From contig CALWYB010000009.1 of NCBI GenBank assembly GCA_944385665.1, forward strand, positions 1 to 59,538: a DNA stretch of 59,538 nucleotides, read 5' to 3'. Each line of letters begins with the position of its first letter. Position 1 is the first letter of the stretch. The notes under the pieces are model-generated. The model made no database searches and had not been told where the DNA came from. It was given only the letters and a program-made list of their open reading frames with translations. The DNA comes from an uncultured Oscillospiraceae bacterium. GTDB lineage: Bacteria > Bacillota > Clostridia > Oscillospirales > Oscillospiraceae. Position numbers and translations under genes: made by a program. Below are positions 41,634 to 51,090 of the stretch, in pieces.

Positions 41634-43514
41634 TCAGGATTCCGCGGGGGTCAGGCCCTCAAAGACCTCGTCGTCGGGGTCGGTAAAGACCTTCTGGAAG
41701 GTCTCGCCGCTCATCACCTCGTGGGTCAGCAGATACTGGGCGGTGAGCTCCAGCTGGCTGCGGTGTCGGGAGAGAATGTCCTCACAGCGCTGGTAGGCCG
41801 CGTCCACAATGGACTTGACCTCCTCGTCGATGAGGCCGGCGATCTCCTCAGAGTAGCTGCGGGACTGGGCCATGGTGCGGCCGATGAACACCTCGTTGCT
41901 CTCGCTGGTGTAGGCAATGGTGCCCAGCTTCTCGCTCATGCCGTACTTGGTGACCATGTTCCGGGCGATGGAGGAGGCCTTCTGGATGTCGCTGGAGGCG
42001 CCGGTGGAGATGTCTCCCAGCACCAGCTGCTCGGCCACCCGGCCGCCCAGACACACGGCGATGTGCTCCTCCAGCTCCCGGCGGGACAGGTAGGAGCGGT
42101 CCTCCTGGGGCAGGGAGATGGTCATGCCGCCCGCGCCGCCCCGGGGGATGATGGTGATCTGGTGCACCGGGTCCTGGGTATCCAGCTCGTGGATGACCAC
42201 GGCGTGGCCCGCCTCGTGGTAGGCGGTGAGGCGCTTGGCGTGGGGAGTGACCACCCGGCTCTTCTTCTCCGGGCCGGCAATCACCTTCATCATGGCCTCG
42301 TGGAGGTCGGCCATGGAGATGAACCGCTGTCCGCCCCGGGCGGCCAGCAGGGCCGCCTCGTTGAGGAGGTTCTCCAGATCGGCGCCGGTAAAGCCGGCGG
42401 TGGCCTTGGCGATGTCGCTGAGGGACACGTCCTCGGCCAGGGGCTTCTTCCGGGCGTGGACCTTCAGAATCTCCTCCCGGCCCTTGATGTCGGGCAGGCC
42501 CACATAGATCTGCCGGTCAAACCGGCCGGGACGGAGCAGGGCGGGGTCCAGAATGTCCTGGCGGTTGGTGGCTGCCATGACGATGACGCCCTCGTTGCTG
42601 GCAAAGCCGTCCATCTCCACCAGCAGCTGGTTCAGGGTCTGCTCCCGCTCGTCGTGGCCGCCGCCCAGACCGGCGCCGCGCTGACGGCCCACCGCGTCGA
42701 TCTCATCGATGAACACGATGGCCGGGGCGTCCTTCTTGGCCTGGTCAAACAGGTCCCGGACCCGGCTGGCGCCCACGCCCACATACAGCTCCACAAAATC
42801 GGAGCCGGAGATGGACAGGAAGTGGACCCCGGCCTCCCCCGCCACCGCCTTGGCGATGAGGGTTTTGCCGGTGCCCGGAGGGCCTACCAGCAGTACGCCC
42901 TTGGGGATGCGGGCGCCCAGAGCGGTAAAGCGCTGGGGGTCCCGGAGAAACTCCACAATCTCCTGCAGCTCCTCCTTCTCCTCGTCGGCCCCCGCCACGT
43001 CGTTGAAGGTGACCTTCTTTCCCTGGTCGGCCAGAGTGCGGGTGCGGGCGTGGCCGAAGCGGTTGGGGCCGGGGCCGCCTCCGCCGCCGTTGGCGGCACT
43101 CTGCCGCAGAAACAGCATGTAGGCCAGCCCCGCCATCACCAGGATCACCAGCAGGTAGGGCAGATACTGGTACCACCAGGAGCCCTGCACGCCCAAGGGG
43201 TAGTCGTAGTCCTCAATGATCCCCGCCGAGCGCTGCTGGTCGATGAGGGTATGCAGGTCGTTGTAGAAGACATAGAAGTTGGACAGCTCGTAGGTGACGG
43301 TAGAGGTCTCGTCGCCCTCTCCCCGCACCGTCATGGTGAGCACATTGTCCTTGACGGAAAAGTTTTTCACCTTTTCCTGCTCAAACAGGGTGCGGACCTG
43401 GCTGTAGGAGGGATCATCGGCCCGGTTCATCTGCTGCAGGGTGTTCACCGCGAAGATGGTCAACAGCAGAAGCAGCAGATACAGGGCCAGATCCCTTGGA
43501 CTAAAACGCTTCAA
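41634..43514 (-). CDS. ftsH: ATP-dependent zinc metalloprotease FtsH
   Basis: This membrane AAA+ protease degrades misfolded and regulatory membrane proteins. It is about 626 residues. Two membrane helices (about 8-26 and 118-136) flank an external domain. The AAA module has Walker A GPPGTGKT near residue 210, Walker B IVFIDEID and the SRH. The zinc-protease motif HEAGH lies near 433. The TTG at 43514 is chosen as start because AAAGGAAG lies eight bases upstream, while the GTG at 43523 abuts that site. It is the last gene of the gdpP-rplI-dnaB-tilS-hpt-ftsH series. Confidence 0.95.
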   Translation of the reverse strand: MKRFSPRDLALYLLLLLLTIFAVNTLQQMNRADDPSYSQVRTLFEQEKVKNFSVKDNVLTMTVRGEGDETSTVTYELSNFYVFYNDLHTLIDQQRSAGIIEDYDYPLGVQGSWWYQYLPYLLVILVMAGLAYMLFLRQSAANGGGGGPGPNRFGHARTRTLADQGKKVTFNDVAGADEEKEELQEIVEFLRDPQRFTALGARIPKGVLLVGPPGTGKTLIAKAVAGEAGVHFLSISGSDFVELYVGVGASRVRDLFDQAKKDAPAIVFIDEIDAVGRQRGAGLGGGHDEREQTLNQLLVEMDGFASNEGVIVMAATNRQDILDPALLRPGRFDRQIYVGLPDIKGREEILKVHARKKPLAEDVSLSDIAKATAGFTGADLENLLNEAALLAARGGQRFISMADLHEAMMKVIAGPEKKSRVVTPHAKRLTAYHEAGHAVVIHELDTQDPVHQITIIPRGGAGGMTISLPQEDRSYLSRRELEEHIAVCLGGRVAEQLVLGDISTGASSDIQKASSIARNMVTKYGMSEKLGTIAYTSESNEVFIGRTMAQSRSYSEEIAGLIDEEVKSIVDAAYQRCEDILSRHRSQLELTAQYLLTHEVMSGETFQKVFTDPDDEVFEGLTPAES

Positions 43515-43540
43515 GGGACTCACTTCCTTTCCGGCGGTGG

Positions 43541-43619
43541 GGCGGCCGATCCGCCAACCGGGACGCCCGGGAGCGATGGGATTCCGCCGTCGTTGCGAAT
43601 TTCAAAGGGGCTCAGCCCC
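43541..43619. repeat. Tandem-hairpin spacer between hpt and ftsH (family E)
   Basis: Three short GC hairpins follow each other: GGCGG/CCGCC (43541-43555), CCGGG/CCCGG (43558-43570) and GGGGCT/AGCCCC (43607-43619, overlapping the end of hpt). They fill most of the 97-base gap inside the operon. They could lower ftsH read-through or stabilise the upstream mRNA. No second copy was seen in the window. Confidence 0.5.
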
Positions 43620-44154
43620 CGTAGACTTCGGGTTTCAGAATGCCGATGTAGGGCAGGTTGCGGTAGTGCTCGGCGTAGTCCAGGCCGTAGCCCACCACAA
43701 AGGCGTCGGGGATGGTGAAGCCGGAGTAGTGGACCTCCACGGGCTTCACCCGGCGCTCCGGCTTGTCCAGCAGGGTGCACAGGCGAATGGAGGCGGGGGC
43801 GCGCTGCTCCAGCAGCTTGAGCAGGTAGCTCAGGGTGTTGCCCGAGTCCAGGATGTCCTCCACCACCAGGATGTGCTTGCCGGAGATGTCGCCGGACAGG
43901 TCCTTGGTGATCTGCACCTGGCCGGAGGAGGAGGTGCCCTTCCCGTAGGAGGAGACGGACATAAAGTCGATGGTGCAGGGCAGGTCGATGCGGCGGCACA
44001 GGTCGGCCATGAACACAAAGGAGCCCCGGAGCACGCTGATGAGCACGATCTCCTTGCCGGCGTAATCCCGGGTGATCTCCTGGGCGATCTGGTCTACCCG
44101 CTCGGCCAGCTGCTGCTGGGAAAACAGGACTTCCTGGATGTCTTTTTCTAACAT
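43612..44154 (-). CDS. hpt: Hypoxanthine phosphoribosyltransferase
   Basis: This enzyme converts hypoxanthine and guanine with PRPP to IMP and GMP in purine salvage. The 180-residue product has the PRPP-binding motif ILVVEDILDSGNTLSYL near residue 95 and the upstream VLRGSFVFMADL loop. YSGFTIPDAFVVGYGLDYAEHYRNLPYIG near the end is typical of bacterial HPRT. AAGGAAG precedes the ATG. It lies between tilS and ftsH, the classic Firmicute order in which Hpt and TilS are coexpressed with FtsH. Confidence 0.95.
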   Translation of the reverse strand: MLEKDIQEVLFSQQQLAERVDQIAQEITRDYAGKEIVLISVLRGSFVFMADLCRRIDLPCTIDFMSVSSYGKGTSSSGQVQITKDLSGDISGKHILVVEDILDSGNTLSYLLKLLEQRAPASIRLCTLLDKPERRVKPVEVHYSGFTIPDAFVVGYGLDYAEHYRNLPYIGILKPEVYGG

Positions 44155-44224
44155 AGTTTTCTTCCTTCCTCACAATACAGTAGAGTAGCAGATTCCCCTG
44201 GGGAAAGGGGGCGAAATCCGGCGC

Positions 44225-45637
44225 TCAGCGGGCCAGATAGTCGGGGGGTACAAAGGTGATGTGCCAGCTCAGCTGGCCCGGTTGGGGCAGAAAATCCCGG
44301 TGAGGACCCAGCATGGCTACCGCCGCGGCCCTGCCCGCCCCGTCCACCACAGGGACGCCGTCCCGGCAGCAGGCGGGGATCTTCTGGTCGATCATCCATT
44401 TTTTCACGCTTTTTTCGTGCCGCCCCGGGGGGGCCAGCACATCTCCTGTGCGCCGGGGGCGCAGGGAGGGCATGGGCAGCTTGTCCTGGGCCAGCCAGCA
44501 GTCCAAAGCGGTCTGCCGCTCCCCCTGGTAGGCGGCGGGGAGACAGCGGACGATCCAGTCTCCGGCCCGGGTCTCTCCCGCCAGGTTCATAGCCATTGGG
44601 GAGAGGGGAGTGGGGGCGGAGCGGGTGAGCACCAGCTCTCCGTAGCGCCGCCGGGCGGTGAGTCCGCCGGGTAGGTCCAGCCGGGCGGAGGGGTCGCTCC
44701 CCCGGCAAAGGTGCAGCAGCCCCTCCAGATGGGGGGCGGCGCAGTTGTCGTTGCCTGCCGTCATGGAGCCGATGAGCATCCGGGCGCCCCGGATGGCCAC
44801 GCTCTCCGGCTGATTGGCCAGGGCAGCGGCAGGGAGGACCAAGTCCTCCCCCTCCCGCCGGGCACAGGCCACGGCCTGGGCGGCCAGAGAGGAGAGGTAG
44901 TCCTCGTCCTGGCGCAGATGGGCGCAGGTCTGGCTGATGCGGGAGAGAAACCCGGGGAACAGGTCCTCCAGCACGGGCAGCACCTGGTGGCGCAGCCGGT
45001 TGCGGGCGTAGGCATCGTCCCGGTTGCTCACGTCTTCCCGCCAGGGGAGGCCCCGGTAGCGGAGATAGTTCTCGATCTCCTCCCGGGAGGTGGTGAGCAG
45101 GGGGCGGATGAGATTGCCCCGCTGGGGGGGCATCCCGGCCAGACCCCGCAGCCCGCTGCCCCGGCCTAAGTGGAGCAGCACCGTCTCGGCGTTGTCACTG
45201 GCGTTATGGGCAGTGGCGATGCGGTCGGCTCCCGCCTCTTGAGCGGCAGTTTGGAGAAAGGCGTAGCGCATCTGCCGGGCGGTCTCCTCCAGCCCCTGGC
45301 GAAGCCGGGCCGCTTCCCCGGCCACGTCGCCGCCGCCGGTGATAAGTCTCACCCCGGGCAGCTCTTTCCCGGGACCCTCCGGGGTGTAGAGCCGCTCGGC
45401 GGGACAGCACAGCCGGACAAATTCTTCCACAAATTTGGCGTCCTGTGTGGATTCATTTCCCCGGAGACGGTGGTCGTAGTGGGCGGCCACCAGGGTGAAG
45501 TCCAGCTCCCGCCGCAGGGTGTAGAGCCGGTGGAGCAGGTACACCGAGTCTGCCCCTCCGGACACGGCGCACAGCACCGTGCTGCCGGGGGGGATGAGGC
45601 GGTATTCCCGGATCAGTTGTTCCATACGGTCGCTCAT
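44225..45637 (-). CDS. tilS: tRNA(Ile)-lysidine synthase TilS
   Basis: TilS puts lysidine on C34 of the AUA-reading tRNA-Ile and is essential in most bacteria. The 470-residue protein has the ATP-pyrophosphatase P-loop VLCAVSGGADSVYLLHRL near residue 22 and the conserved HYDHRLRG near 53. ATAHNASDNAETVLLHLGRGSGLRGLAGMP near 141 follows, and the C-terminal TilS domains (about 230-460) complete the family. TTTGGAGG precedes the ATG. It follows dnaB after 27 bases. Confidence 0.95.
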   Translation of the reverse strand: MSDRMEQLIREYRLIPPGSTVLCAVSGGADSVYLLHRLYTLRRELDFTLVAAHYDHRLRGNESTQDAKFVEEFVRLCCPAERLYTPEGPGKELPGVRLITGGGDVAGEAARLRQGLEETARQMRYAFLQTAAQEAGADRIATAHNASDNAETVLLHLGRGSGLRGLAGMPPQRGNLIRPLLTTSREEIENYLRYRGLPWREDVSNRDDAYARNRLRHQVLPVLEDLFPGFLSRISQTCAHLRQDEDYLSSLAAQAVACARREGEDLVLPAAALANQPESVAIRGARMLIGSMTAGNDNCAAPHLEGLLHLCRGSDPSARLDLPGGLTARRRYGELVLTRSAPTPLSPMAMNLAGETRAGDWIVRCLPAAYQGERQTALDCWLAQDKLPMPSLRPRRTGDVLAPPGRHEKSVKKWMIDQKIPACCRDGVPVVDGAGRAAAVAMLGPHRDFLPQPGQLSWHITFVPPDYLAR

Positions 45638-45664
45638 AGTCCCTCCAAACGGGAAGCGTTGGGC

Positions 45665-47017
45665 TTACTCCTCGTGCTGCCACTCCATGTTGCCGAAGGT
45701 GGTAAACTCGGGCAGCCACTGCAATTCCACGGTGCGGGTCTCGCCGTGGCGGTTTTTGGCGATGATGCACTCGGCCAGGTTGGGGTTGGGGGTGTCCTTG
45801 TCGTAGTAGCCCTCCCGGTAGAGGAACATGACGATGTCGGCGTCCTGCTCGATGGCGCCCGACTCACGCAGGTCGGAGAGCATGGGCCGCTTGTCGCTGC
45901 GGCTCTCGTTGGCACGGGAGAGCTGGCTGAGGCAGAGAACGGGGACGTTCAGCTCCTTGGCCATGATCTTCAGGGCCCGGGAGATGTCGGAGACCACCTG
46001 CTGGCGGTTTTCTCCATTATACTGCCGCCCGCCGGCGGACTGCATGAGCTGGAGGTAGTCGATGATGACCAGCCCCAGGTTGTCCACCCGGCGGCACTTG
46101 GCGTTGATGTCGGCCACCGTGACCGAGGAGTCGTCGTCAATGAGGATCATGGAGCGGTTGAGGGAGTCAGCGGCCACCGCCACCTTCTCCCAGTCCTCCT
46201 CGGTGAGCTTGCCGGTGACCAGCTTTTTGTTGTCCACAAAGCACTCGCTGGAGATGAGACGAAGAGCCAGCTGCTCCCGGCTCATTTCCAACGAGAAAAA
46301 GGCCACGTTTTTTCCCGACTTCTTCCCCGCCTCCAGGAGAATGTTCAGCGCCATGGAGGTCTTGCCCATACCGGGACGGGCGGCCAGGAGGATGAGGTCG
46401 GATTTGTTGAGGCCGGAGATGGCCCGGTCCAGGTCGGTGAGGCCGGTGGACAGGCCGGGGATGGCGCTCTCGCTCTCGGCCAGCTCGGTGAGACGGTCGT
46501 ATACATCCAGCAGCACCGAGGAGATGGGGGTCAGCCCCCGGGAGGCCCGGCCCTGGCGGATGGCGTAGATGCGCTGCTCGGCGGCCTCCAGCACGTCCTG
46601 GCCGGTGTCGGTGCCCTGCTGGATGAGGGCGGTGAGCTCACCAGCCGTCTCCGCCACCCGGCGCAGCAGGGTCTTGTCCTTGATGATGCCGATGTATTCC
46701 TTTACATTGGCGGCGGTGGGGGTGGTGTCCATGAGTTGGAGCAGATACCCCCGGGAGTTGTTCTCGTCGTAGACCCCGTTTTGCTTCATGTTCTCCAGCA
46801 CCGTCACCGGGTCGATGGTGAGGGAGTAGTTGAACATGGAGTAGATGGTCTCGTAAATGTCCCGGTTCTGCTTGAGATAGAAGTCGTCGGGGCGCAGCTG
46901 GTCGATGACCTCGGGGACGCACCGGGGGTCGATGAGCATGGAGCCCAGCACCGCCTGCTCCGCCTCCACACTGTGGGGCAGCTGCCGCAGCAGCAGTTGT
47001 TCGTCGTCCAGCGCCAT
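45665..47017 (-). CDS. dnaB: Replicative DNA helicase DnaB
   Basis: This hexameric helicase unwinds DNA at the replication fork. It is 450 residues. The N-terminal domain (about 8-110, LPHSVEAEQAVLGSMLIDP) and linker are followed by the RecA-like motor with Walker A LAARPGMGKTSMALNI near residue 208. LVIIDYLQLM near 312 and the final ECIIAKNRHGETRTVELQW motif are typical. AAAGGGGG precedes the ATG. It lies between rplI and tilS. Confidence 0.96.
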   Translation of the reverse strand: MALDDEQLLLRQLPHSVEAEQAVLGSMLIDPRCVPEVIDQLRPDDFYLKQNRDIYETIYSMFNYSLTIDPVTVLENMKQNGVYDENNSRGYLLQLMDTTPTAANVKEYIGIIKDKTLLRRVAETAGELTALIQQGTDTGQDVLEAAEQRIYAIRQGRASRGLTPISSVLLDVYDRLTELAESESAIPGLSTGLTDLDRAISGLNKSDLILLAARPGMGKTSMALNILLEAGKKSGKNVAFFSLEMSREQLALRLISSECFVDNKKLVTGKLTEEDWEKVAVAADSLNRSMILIDDDSSVTVADINAKCRRVDNLGLVIIDYLQLMQSAGGRQYNGENRQQVVSDISRALKIMAKELNVPVLCLSQLSRANESRSDKRPMLSDLRESGAIEQDADIVMFLYREGYYDKDTPNPNLAECIIAKNRHGETRTVELQWLPEFTTFGNMEWQHEE

Positions 47018-47074
47018 GTCACAATCCCCCTTTGATCCGCTTCATTGTACCGTTTCTGGGTGCTTGGGGGGCGA

Positions 47075-47521
47075 TTAAGCCTCCACCACCATCACATTGA
47101 CGGTGCCCACGATCTCATAGCCCAGCTTGGCCTTGATCTGGTAGCCGCCGCAGGCCTTGATGGGCTCGTCCAGCACCAGCTTGGTCTTGGCGATGTTCAG
47201 TCCGAACTGGGCGGAGAGAGCCTCGGAGATCTCCTTGGCGGTGACGGCGCCGAACAGACGGCCGCCCTCGCCGGCCTTGGCGGGGATCTTCACCATCAGA
47301 CCCTCCAGCTTCTTGGAGAGAGCCTCGGCCTCCGCCTTCTCGGCGGCCTGCTGGGCCTTGCGGGCCTTCTCCTGCTGCTTCATGGTGTTCAGGTTCTCGG
47401 CGGTGGCGATGACCGCCAGCTTCTTGGGAAGCAGGAAATTGCGGGCGTAGCCGTCGGACACGTCCACCAGCTGGCCCTTCTTGCCCTGGCCTCTCACGTC
47501 CTGCTGTAAAATCACTTTCAT
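47075..47521 (-). CDS. rplI: Large ribosomal subunit protein bL9
   Basis: The product is 148 residues, normal for bL9, which binds 23S rRNA and helps keep reading frame. The N-terminal domain has the signature MKVILQQDVRGQGKKGQLVDVSDGYARNFLLPKKLA, and a long central helix leads to the C-terminal domain. GCGAGGAA precedes the ATG. It sits between gdpP and dnaB, as in Bacillus and many Clostridia. Confidence 0.97.
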   Translation of the reverse strand: MKVILQQDVRGQGKKGQLVDVSDGYARNFLLPKKLAVIATAENLNTMKQQEKARKAQQAAEKAEAEALSKKLEGLMVKIPAKAGEGGRLFGAVTAKEISEALSAQFGLNIAKTKLVLDEPIKACGGYQIKAKLGYEIVGTVNVMVVEA

Positions 47522-47596
47522 GGTAACATTCCTCGCTTTCTTGATTTTAAACGAAATGGATAGGAAATCAGCCGAATTTGGCTGAAATAAGTGGGA

Positions 47597-49579
47597 TCAG
47601 CCCTCCAGATACTGGTCAATGGCCCGGCGCAGCTCGCTGGAGACCTGGGTGAGGGATTTGCCGGCGATCTGTCCGCCGGCGGCTGCGGCATTGCCGCCGC
47701 CCCCCAGCTTCTCCAGGATGACCTGCACGTTGGTGTCCCCCATGGAGCGGGCGGAGATGATGACCCGCTCGCCGTCGGGGTAGAGGACAAAGGAGGTGTC
47801 GATGCCGATGATGTTCAAAAGCTCGTCGGCGGCCTGGGCGGCCACCACCCGGCCCACGGTGTGGTCCACCACGGCAATGGCGATCTTCTCCTTATAAAGT
47901 TTGGCGTTTTGAATGATGGCATACTTGGCGATGGTGCCCTCCAGATCGTTCTGGAAGAGCTTTTTCACCTCGGCGGTGTCGGCCCCGGCCCGGCGCAGGA
48001 AGGCGGCGGCCTCAAAGGTGCGCCCGCCGGTGCGCATGGTAAAGTTCTTGGTGTCCAGCACGATGCCCGCCAGCAGGGCCTCCGCCTCCGCCCGGGTCAG
48101 ATCGGTGGGGTCGGCGATGTACTGCAAAAGCTCGGTGACCAGCTCGCTGGCCGAGGAGGCGTAGGGCTCGTGGTAGTTGAGGGCGGCGCCCTCGATGTAG
48201 GTGGCGGCCCGGCGGTGGTGGTCGATGACGGCCACCCGGTTGCAGGACTGGAGCAGGTCGAGAGACTGGACCTGTTCGGGCCGGTTGGTGTCCACTACCA
48301 CCACCAGGGAGCGGTTGTCCGCCAGCAGGAGGGCCTCCTGGGGGGAGAGGAAGCAGTCGTGGTACTCCTCCAGGCGGCCCAGCTTGTCCATCAGCACTTT
48401 GGCGGGGGGAGAGCCGGACTCCCGGATGATGTGGGCGTGGACCCCCTTCTTCCGGGCGATGGCACACACGCCGGCCGCGGCGCCCATACAGTCGTTATCC
48501 GGGGCTTTGTGGCCCATAATAAACACCTGGGAGGAGTCGGCCACCAGGGCGGACAGGGCGTTGGCCATAACTCGGCTTTTTACCTTGGTGCGCTTCTCCG
48601 TCTCCTTGGAGCGGCCGCCGTAGAATTCAAAGGTGAACCGGTTGCGGACCACCGCCTGGTCGCCGCCCCGGGACAGGGCCATCTCGATGGACAGGTTGGC
48701 AAACTGCATCAGCTCCTGGAAGGAGTCCCCGTCCTTACCCACGCCGATAGACAAGGTGGCGGCAATGCCGCTGGGGTTGGAGACCTGGCGGATGGTGTCC
48801 AGAATGTCAAATTTTTTCTCGATGAACCGGGCCAGGTATTGTTCCTCAAAAATGTAGTAGTACCGGTCCCGCTCCACCCGGCGGAGCATGCCGTGGGTGT
48901 TGGCCACCCAGGCGTCCAGGCGGGCGTTGATCTCGGAGTAGATGGCGGAGCGCTCATTTTCCGTGAGGTTCTTCATGAGATCCTCATAGTTGTCCAGCAG
49001 CAGCACCGCCATCACCGGCCGGGTGGCCAGATACTTGTCCTGAACCTCACACAGCTCGGTGACATCCACCCAGTAGGTGGTGGCCAGAAAGCCGCTGCCC
49101 TTGTCGCCGGTGCGCACCAGGTGGCCGTAGACGATGAAGCGCCGGCCGCAGAAGGTGATGTGGTTGGGACACTCATTTTTGCCCTCCAGAAGCCACCGGG
49201 TGTCAAAGCCGGGGACCACGGAGGACAGCTTGGCGTCAAACAGATGCTCCCGGTCGCCGGTGAGGCGGAGAAAGCGGTCGTTGGTCCAAATGATGTCGTC
49301 GCTCTCGGGGCGGAAAATGACCATGGGCAGAGGGGAGTTGACCATGGTATCTTTGGTGGCCACATCCACGTTGCCGGTAATATTTTCAATGTACTTGGTG
49401 ATCTCCCGGCGCCGCTTATGGCCGCTGGTGCGGGTGTAGAGCCCCAGGATCAGCACCACCACTGCCTCCAGCACCGCCAGGGGGAGAGAGAACAGGGCGG
49501 AGGCCAGAGCGAAGAGAATGAGGATGACAAAATACATCTCCACCCCGGGCTGAAGGAGCTTGGATATTTTCCGATTCAA
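47597..49579 (-). CDS. gdpP: Cyclic-di-AMP phosphodiesterase GdpP
   Basis: GdpP hydrolyses c-di-AMP to pApA and so tunes potassium and osmolyte uptake and wall stress. The protein is about 660 residues. Two membrane helices near the start (about 15-55) are followed by a PAS-like domain (about 80-170), a degenerate GGDEF domain (about 170-300) and a DHH-DHHA1 phosphodiesterase (about 335-655) with HKAPDNDCMG and VAVIDHHRRA. The TTG at 49579 has GGAAGGGAGG nine bases upstream. The TTG at 49606 has none. It heads the operon running to ftsH. The receptor gene darA lies elsewhere in the window. Confidence 0.93.
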   Translation of the reverse strand: MNRKISKLLQPGVEMYFVILILFALASALFSLPLAVLEAVVVLILGLYTRTSGHKRRREITKYIENITGNVDVATKDTMVNSPLPMVIFRPESDDIIWTNDRFLRLTGDREHLFDAKLSSVVPGFDTRWLLEGKNECPNHITFCGRRFIVYGHLVRTGDKGSGFLATTYWVDVTELCEVQDKYLATRPVMAVLLLDNYEDLMKNLTENERSAIYSEINARLDAWVANTHGMLRRVERDRYYYIFEEQYLARFIEKKFDILDTIRQVSNPSGIAATLSIGVGKDGDSFQELMQFANLSIEMALSRGGDQAVVRNRFTFEFYGGRSKETEKRTKVKSRVMANALSALVADSSQVFIMGHKAPDNDCMGAAAGVCAIARKKGVHAHIIRESGSPPAKVLMDKLGRLEEYHDCFLSPQEALLLADNRSLVVVVDTNRPEQVQSLDLLQSCNRVAVIDHHRRAATYIEGAALNYHEPYASSASELVTELLQYIADPTDLTRAEAEALLAGIVLDTKNFTMRTGGRTFEAAAFLRRAGADTAEVKKLFQNDLEGTIAKYAIIQNAKLYKEKIAIAVVDHTVGRVVAAQAADELLNIIGIDTSFVLYPDGERVIISARSMGDTNVQVILEKLGGGGNAAAAGGQIAGKSLTQVSSELRRAIDQYLEG

Positions 49580-49624
49580 GAGGGAAGACCTCCCTTCCGT
49601 GAACAATTACAAAATTAGAAATAA

Positions 49625-49653
49625 ATTATATCAGATTGCCGAAGGAATTACAA
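49625..49653 (-). promoter_or_regulatory. Promoter of the gdpP-rplI-dnaB-tilS-hpt-ftsH series
   Basis: On the minus strand TTGTAA (49648-49653), a 17-bp spacer and consensus TATAAT (49625-49630) lie about 45 bases before the gdpP start. Confidence 0.75.
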
Positions 49654-49749
49654 CAAAAACCAGCGAAGAAACGGCGTGCCATCCTAAGCCGGAGGGAAGA
49701 AACGAAAGGAAATTTACAAAAAAATCCGTTTTTCCGGGGAGTAGAGCCA

Positions 49750-49778
49750 TTGCAAGGGGCGGGGAAGGCTGGTATAAT
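49750..49778 (+). promoter_or_regulatory. Promoter of ilvE
   Basis: TTGCAA (49750-49755), a 17-bp spacer and consensus TATAAT (49773-49778) lie about 100 bases before the ilvE start. The leader between them has short palindromes (CCGGCCGG, TGACGTCA) but no clear attenuator or T-box. Confidence 0.75.
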
Positions 49779-49879
49779 AGGAAAACAAGCGTGGTCCCCG
49801 CCTACTGCGGCCCCACCGGCCGGAATGACGTCACGTGAACCAAAGCCTGTTAAAAATGAACCTTAGGAGGCTAATGTAT

Positions 49880-50947
49880 ATGGAAGAGATCAAGATTACC
49901 CGCGCCCAAACTCTCAAGGAAAAGCCCGACCCCTCCACCCTGGTGTTCGGCAAGGCCATGACCGATCATATGTTCATCGTGGACTATGACGCCGGCCAGG
50001 GCTGGCATGATCCCCGCATCGTGCCCTATGGCCCTCTGGCCATTGACCCCGCTGCCAAGGTGCTCCACTATGCTCAGGAGATCTTCGAGGGCCTGAAGGC
50101 CTACCGCACCGCCGACGGCTCCATCCAGCTGTTCCGTCCCCGGGACAACGTGCGCCGCATGAACAACTCCGCCGAGCGTATGTCCCTGCCCCAGATCCCC
50201 GAGGAGCTGGCTCTGGCCGGCATCACCGAGCTGGTCAAGCTGGAGCAGGATTGGGTTCCCTCCGCCAAGGATACCTCCCTGTACATTCGCCCCTTCATGA
50301 TCGGCCTGGACGCCGCTCTGGGCGTGCACAGCTCTCACCACTGCCAGTACATCGTCATCGTCTGCCCCGTGGGCGCCTACTATCCCGAGGGCCTGGACCC
50401 CGTGAAGATCTACGTGGAGGACCAGGACGTCCGCGCCGTCAAGGGCGGCACCGGTACCGCCAAGACCGGCGGCAACTACGCCGCTTCCCTGCGCGCCGGC
50501 GACCGGGCTGAGGCCAAGGGTTACAGCCAGGTGCTGTGGCTGGACGGCGTGCACCGCAAGTACATCGAGGAGGTCGGCTCCATGAACGTGATGTTCAAGA
50601 TCGCCGGCAAGATCCTCACCCCCGACCTCAATGGCTCCGTGCTGGACGGCATCACCCGTCGCTCCTGCATCCAGCTGCTGAAGGACTGGGGCTACGAGGT
50701 GGAGGAGCGCCGCATCTCCGCCGAGGAGCTCTTCGAGGCCGCTGAGAACGGCACTCTGGAAGAGGCCTGGGGCACCGGCACCGCCGCGGTCGTCTCCCCC
50801 ATCGGTGAGCTGGCCATGGGCGACAAGAAGGTCACCGTGTCCAACAACCAGATCGGCGAGATCACCCAGCGCCTGTACGACGCCCTCACCGACATCCAGT
50901 GGGGCCGCGCCGCCGATCCTCATGACTGGATCATGAAGCTGTGCTGA
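49880..50947 (+). CDS. ilvE: Branched-chain amino acid aminotransferase
   Basis: This PLP enzyme makes or breaks down Leu, Ile and Val by transamination with glutamate. The 355-residue product is the long bacterial/eukaryotic type. Landmarks are LHYAQEIFEGLKAYR near residue 58, SLYIRPFMIG near 132 and TGTAKTGGNYAASLRA near 192, which holds the probable PLP lysine. YIEEVGSMNVMF near 230 and WGTGTAAVVSPIGEL near 300 follow. The ATG at 49880 is nine bases after AGGAGG; the ATG at 49874 is too near. Codon use is biased to C-ending codons, as expected for a highly expressed gene. A strong terminator follows. Confidence 0.95.
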   Translation: MEEIKITRAQTLKEKPDPSTLVFGKAMTDHMFIVDYDAGQGWHDPRIVPYGPLAIDPAAKVLHYAQEIFEGLKAYRTADGSIQLFRPRDNVRRMNNSAERMSLPQIPEELALAGITELVKLEQDWVPSAKDTSLYIRPFMIGLDAALGVHSSHHCQYIVIVCPVGAYYPEGLDPVKIYVEDQDVRAVKGGTGTAKTGGNYAASLRAGDRAEAKGYSQVLWLDGVHRKYIEEVGSMNVMFKIAGKILTPDLNGSVLDGITRRSCIQLLKDWGYEVEERRISAEELFEAAENGTLEEAWGTGTAAVVSPIGELAMGDKKVTVSNNQIGEITQRLYDALTDIQWGRAADPHDWIMKLC

Positions 50948-50968
50948 TTCTTTCAGGAAATCATTTCC

Positions 50969-51000
50969 AAAAGCCGCCCGCGAGTCCGCGGGCGGCTTTT
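50969..51000 (+). terminator. Intrinsic terminator after ilvE
   Basis: A 14-bp perfect stem (50969-50982 with 50987-51000) with loop AGTC is followed by GCTTT. The AAAA/TTTT ends make it usable in both directions. Confidence 0.88.
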
Positions 51001-51025
51001 GCTTTACCCTGGACAGGAACGGTGC

Positions 51026-51031
51026 TATAAT
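51026..51031 (+). promoter_or_regulatory. Putative -10 box of the NUDIX-walRK transcript
   Basis: A consensus TATAAT lies about 60 bases before the NUDIX start codon. The best -35 at 17 bp (TTTACC) is weak. Confidence 0.5.
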
Positions 51032-51090
51032 AATACCATCTGTACCCTCGCCCAGGCGGGGAGGCGATACGTAAGGGAGGAAGCAATCAC

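Noticed and set aside
49779-49879. T-box or leucine attenuator before ilvE
   Set aside because: No T-box sequence, no run of branched-chain codons in a leader peptide and no terminator between promoter and gene.
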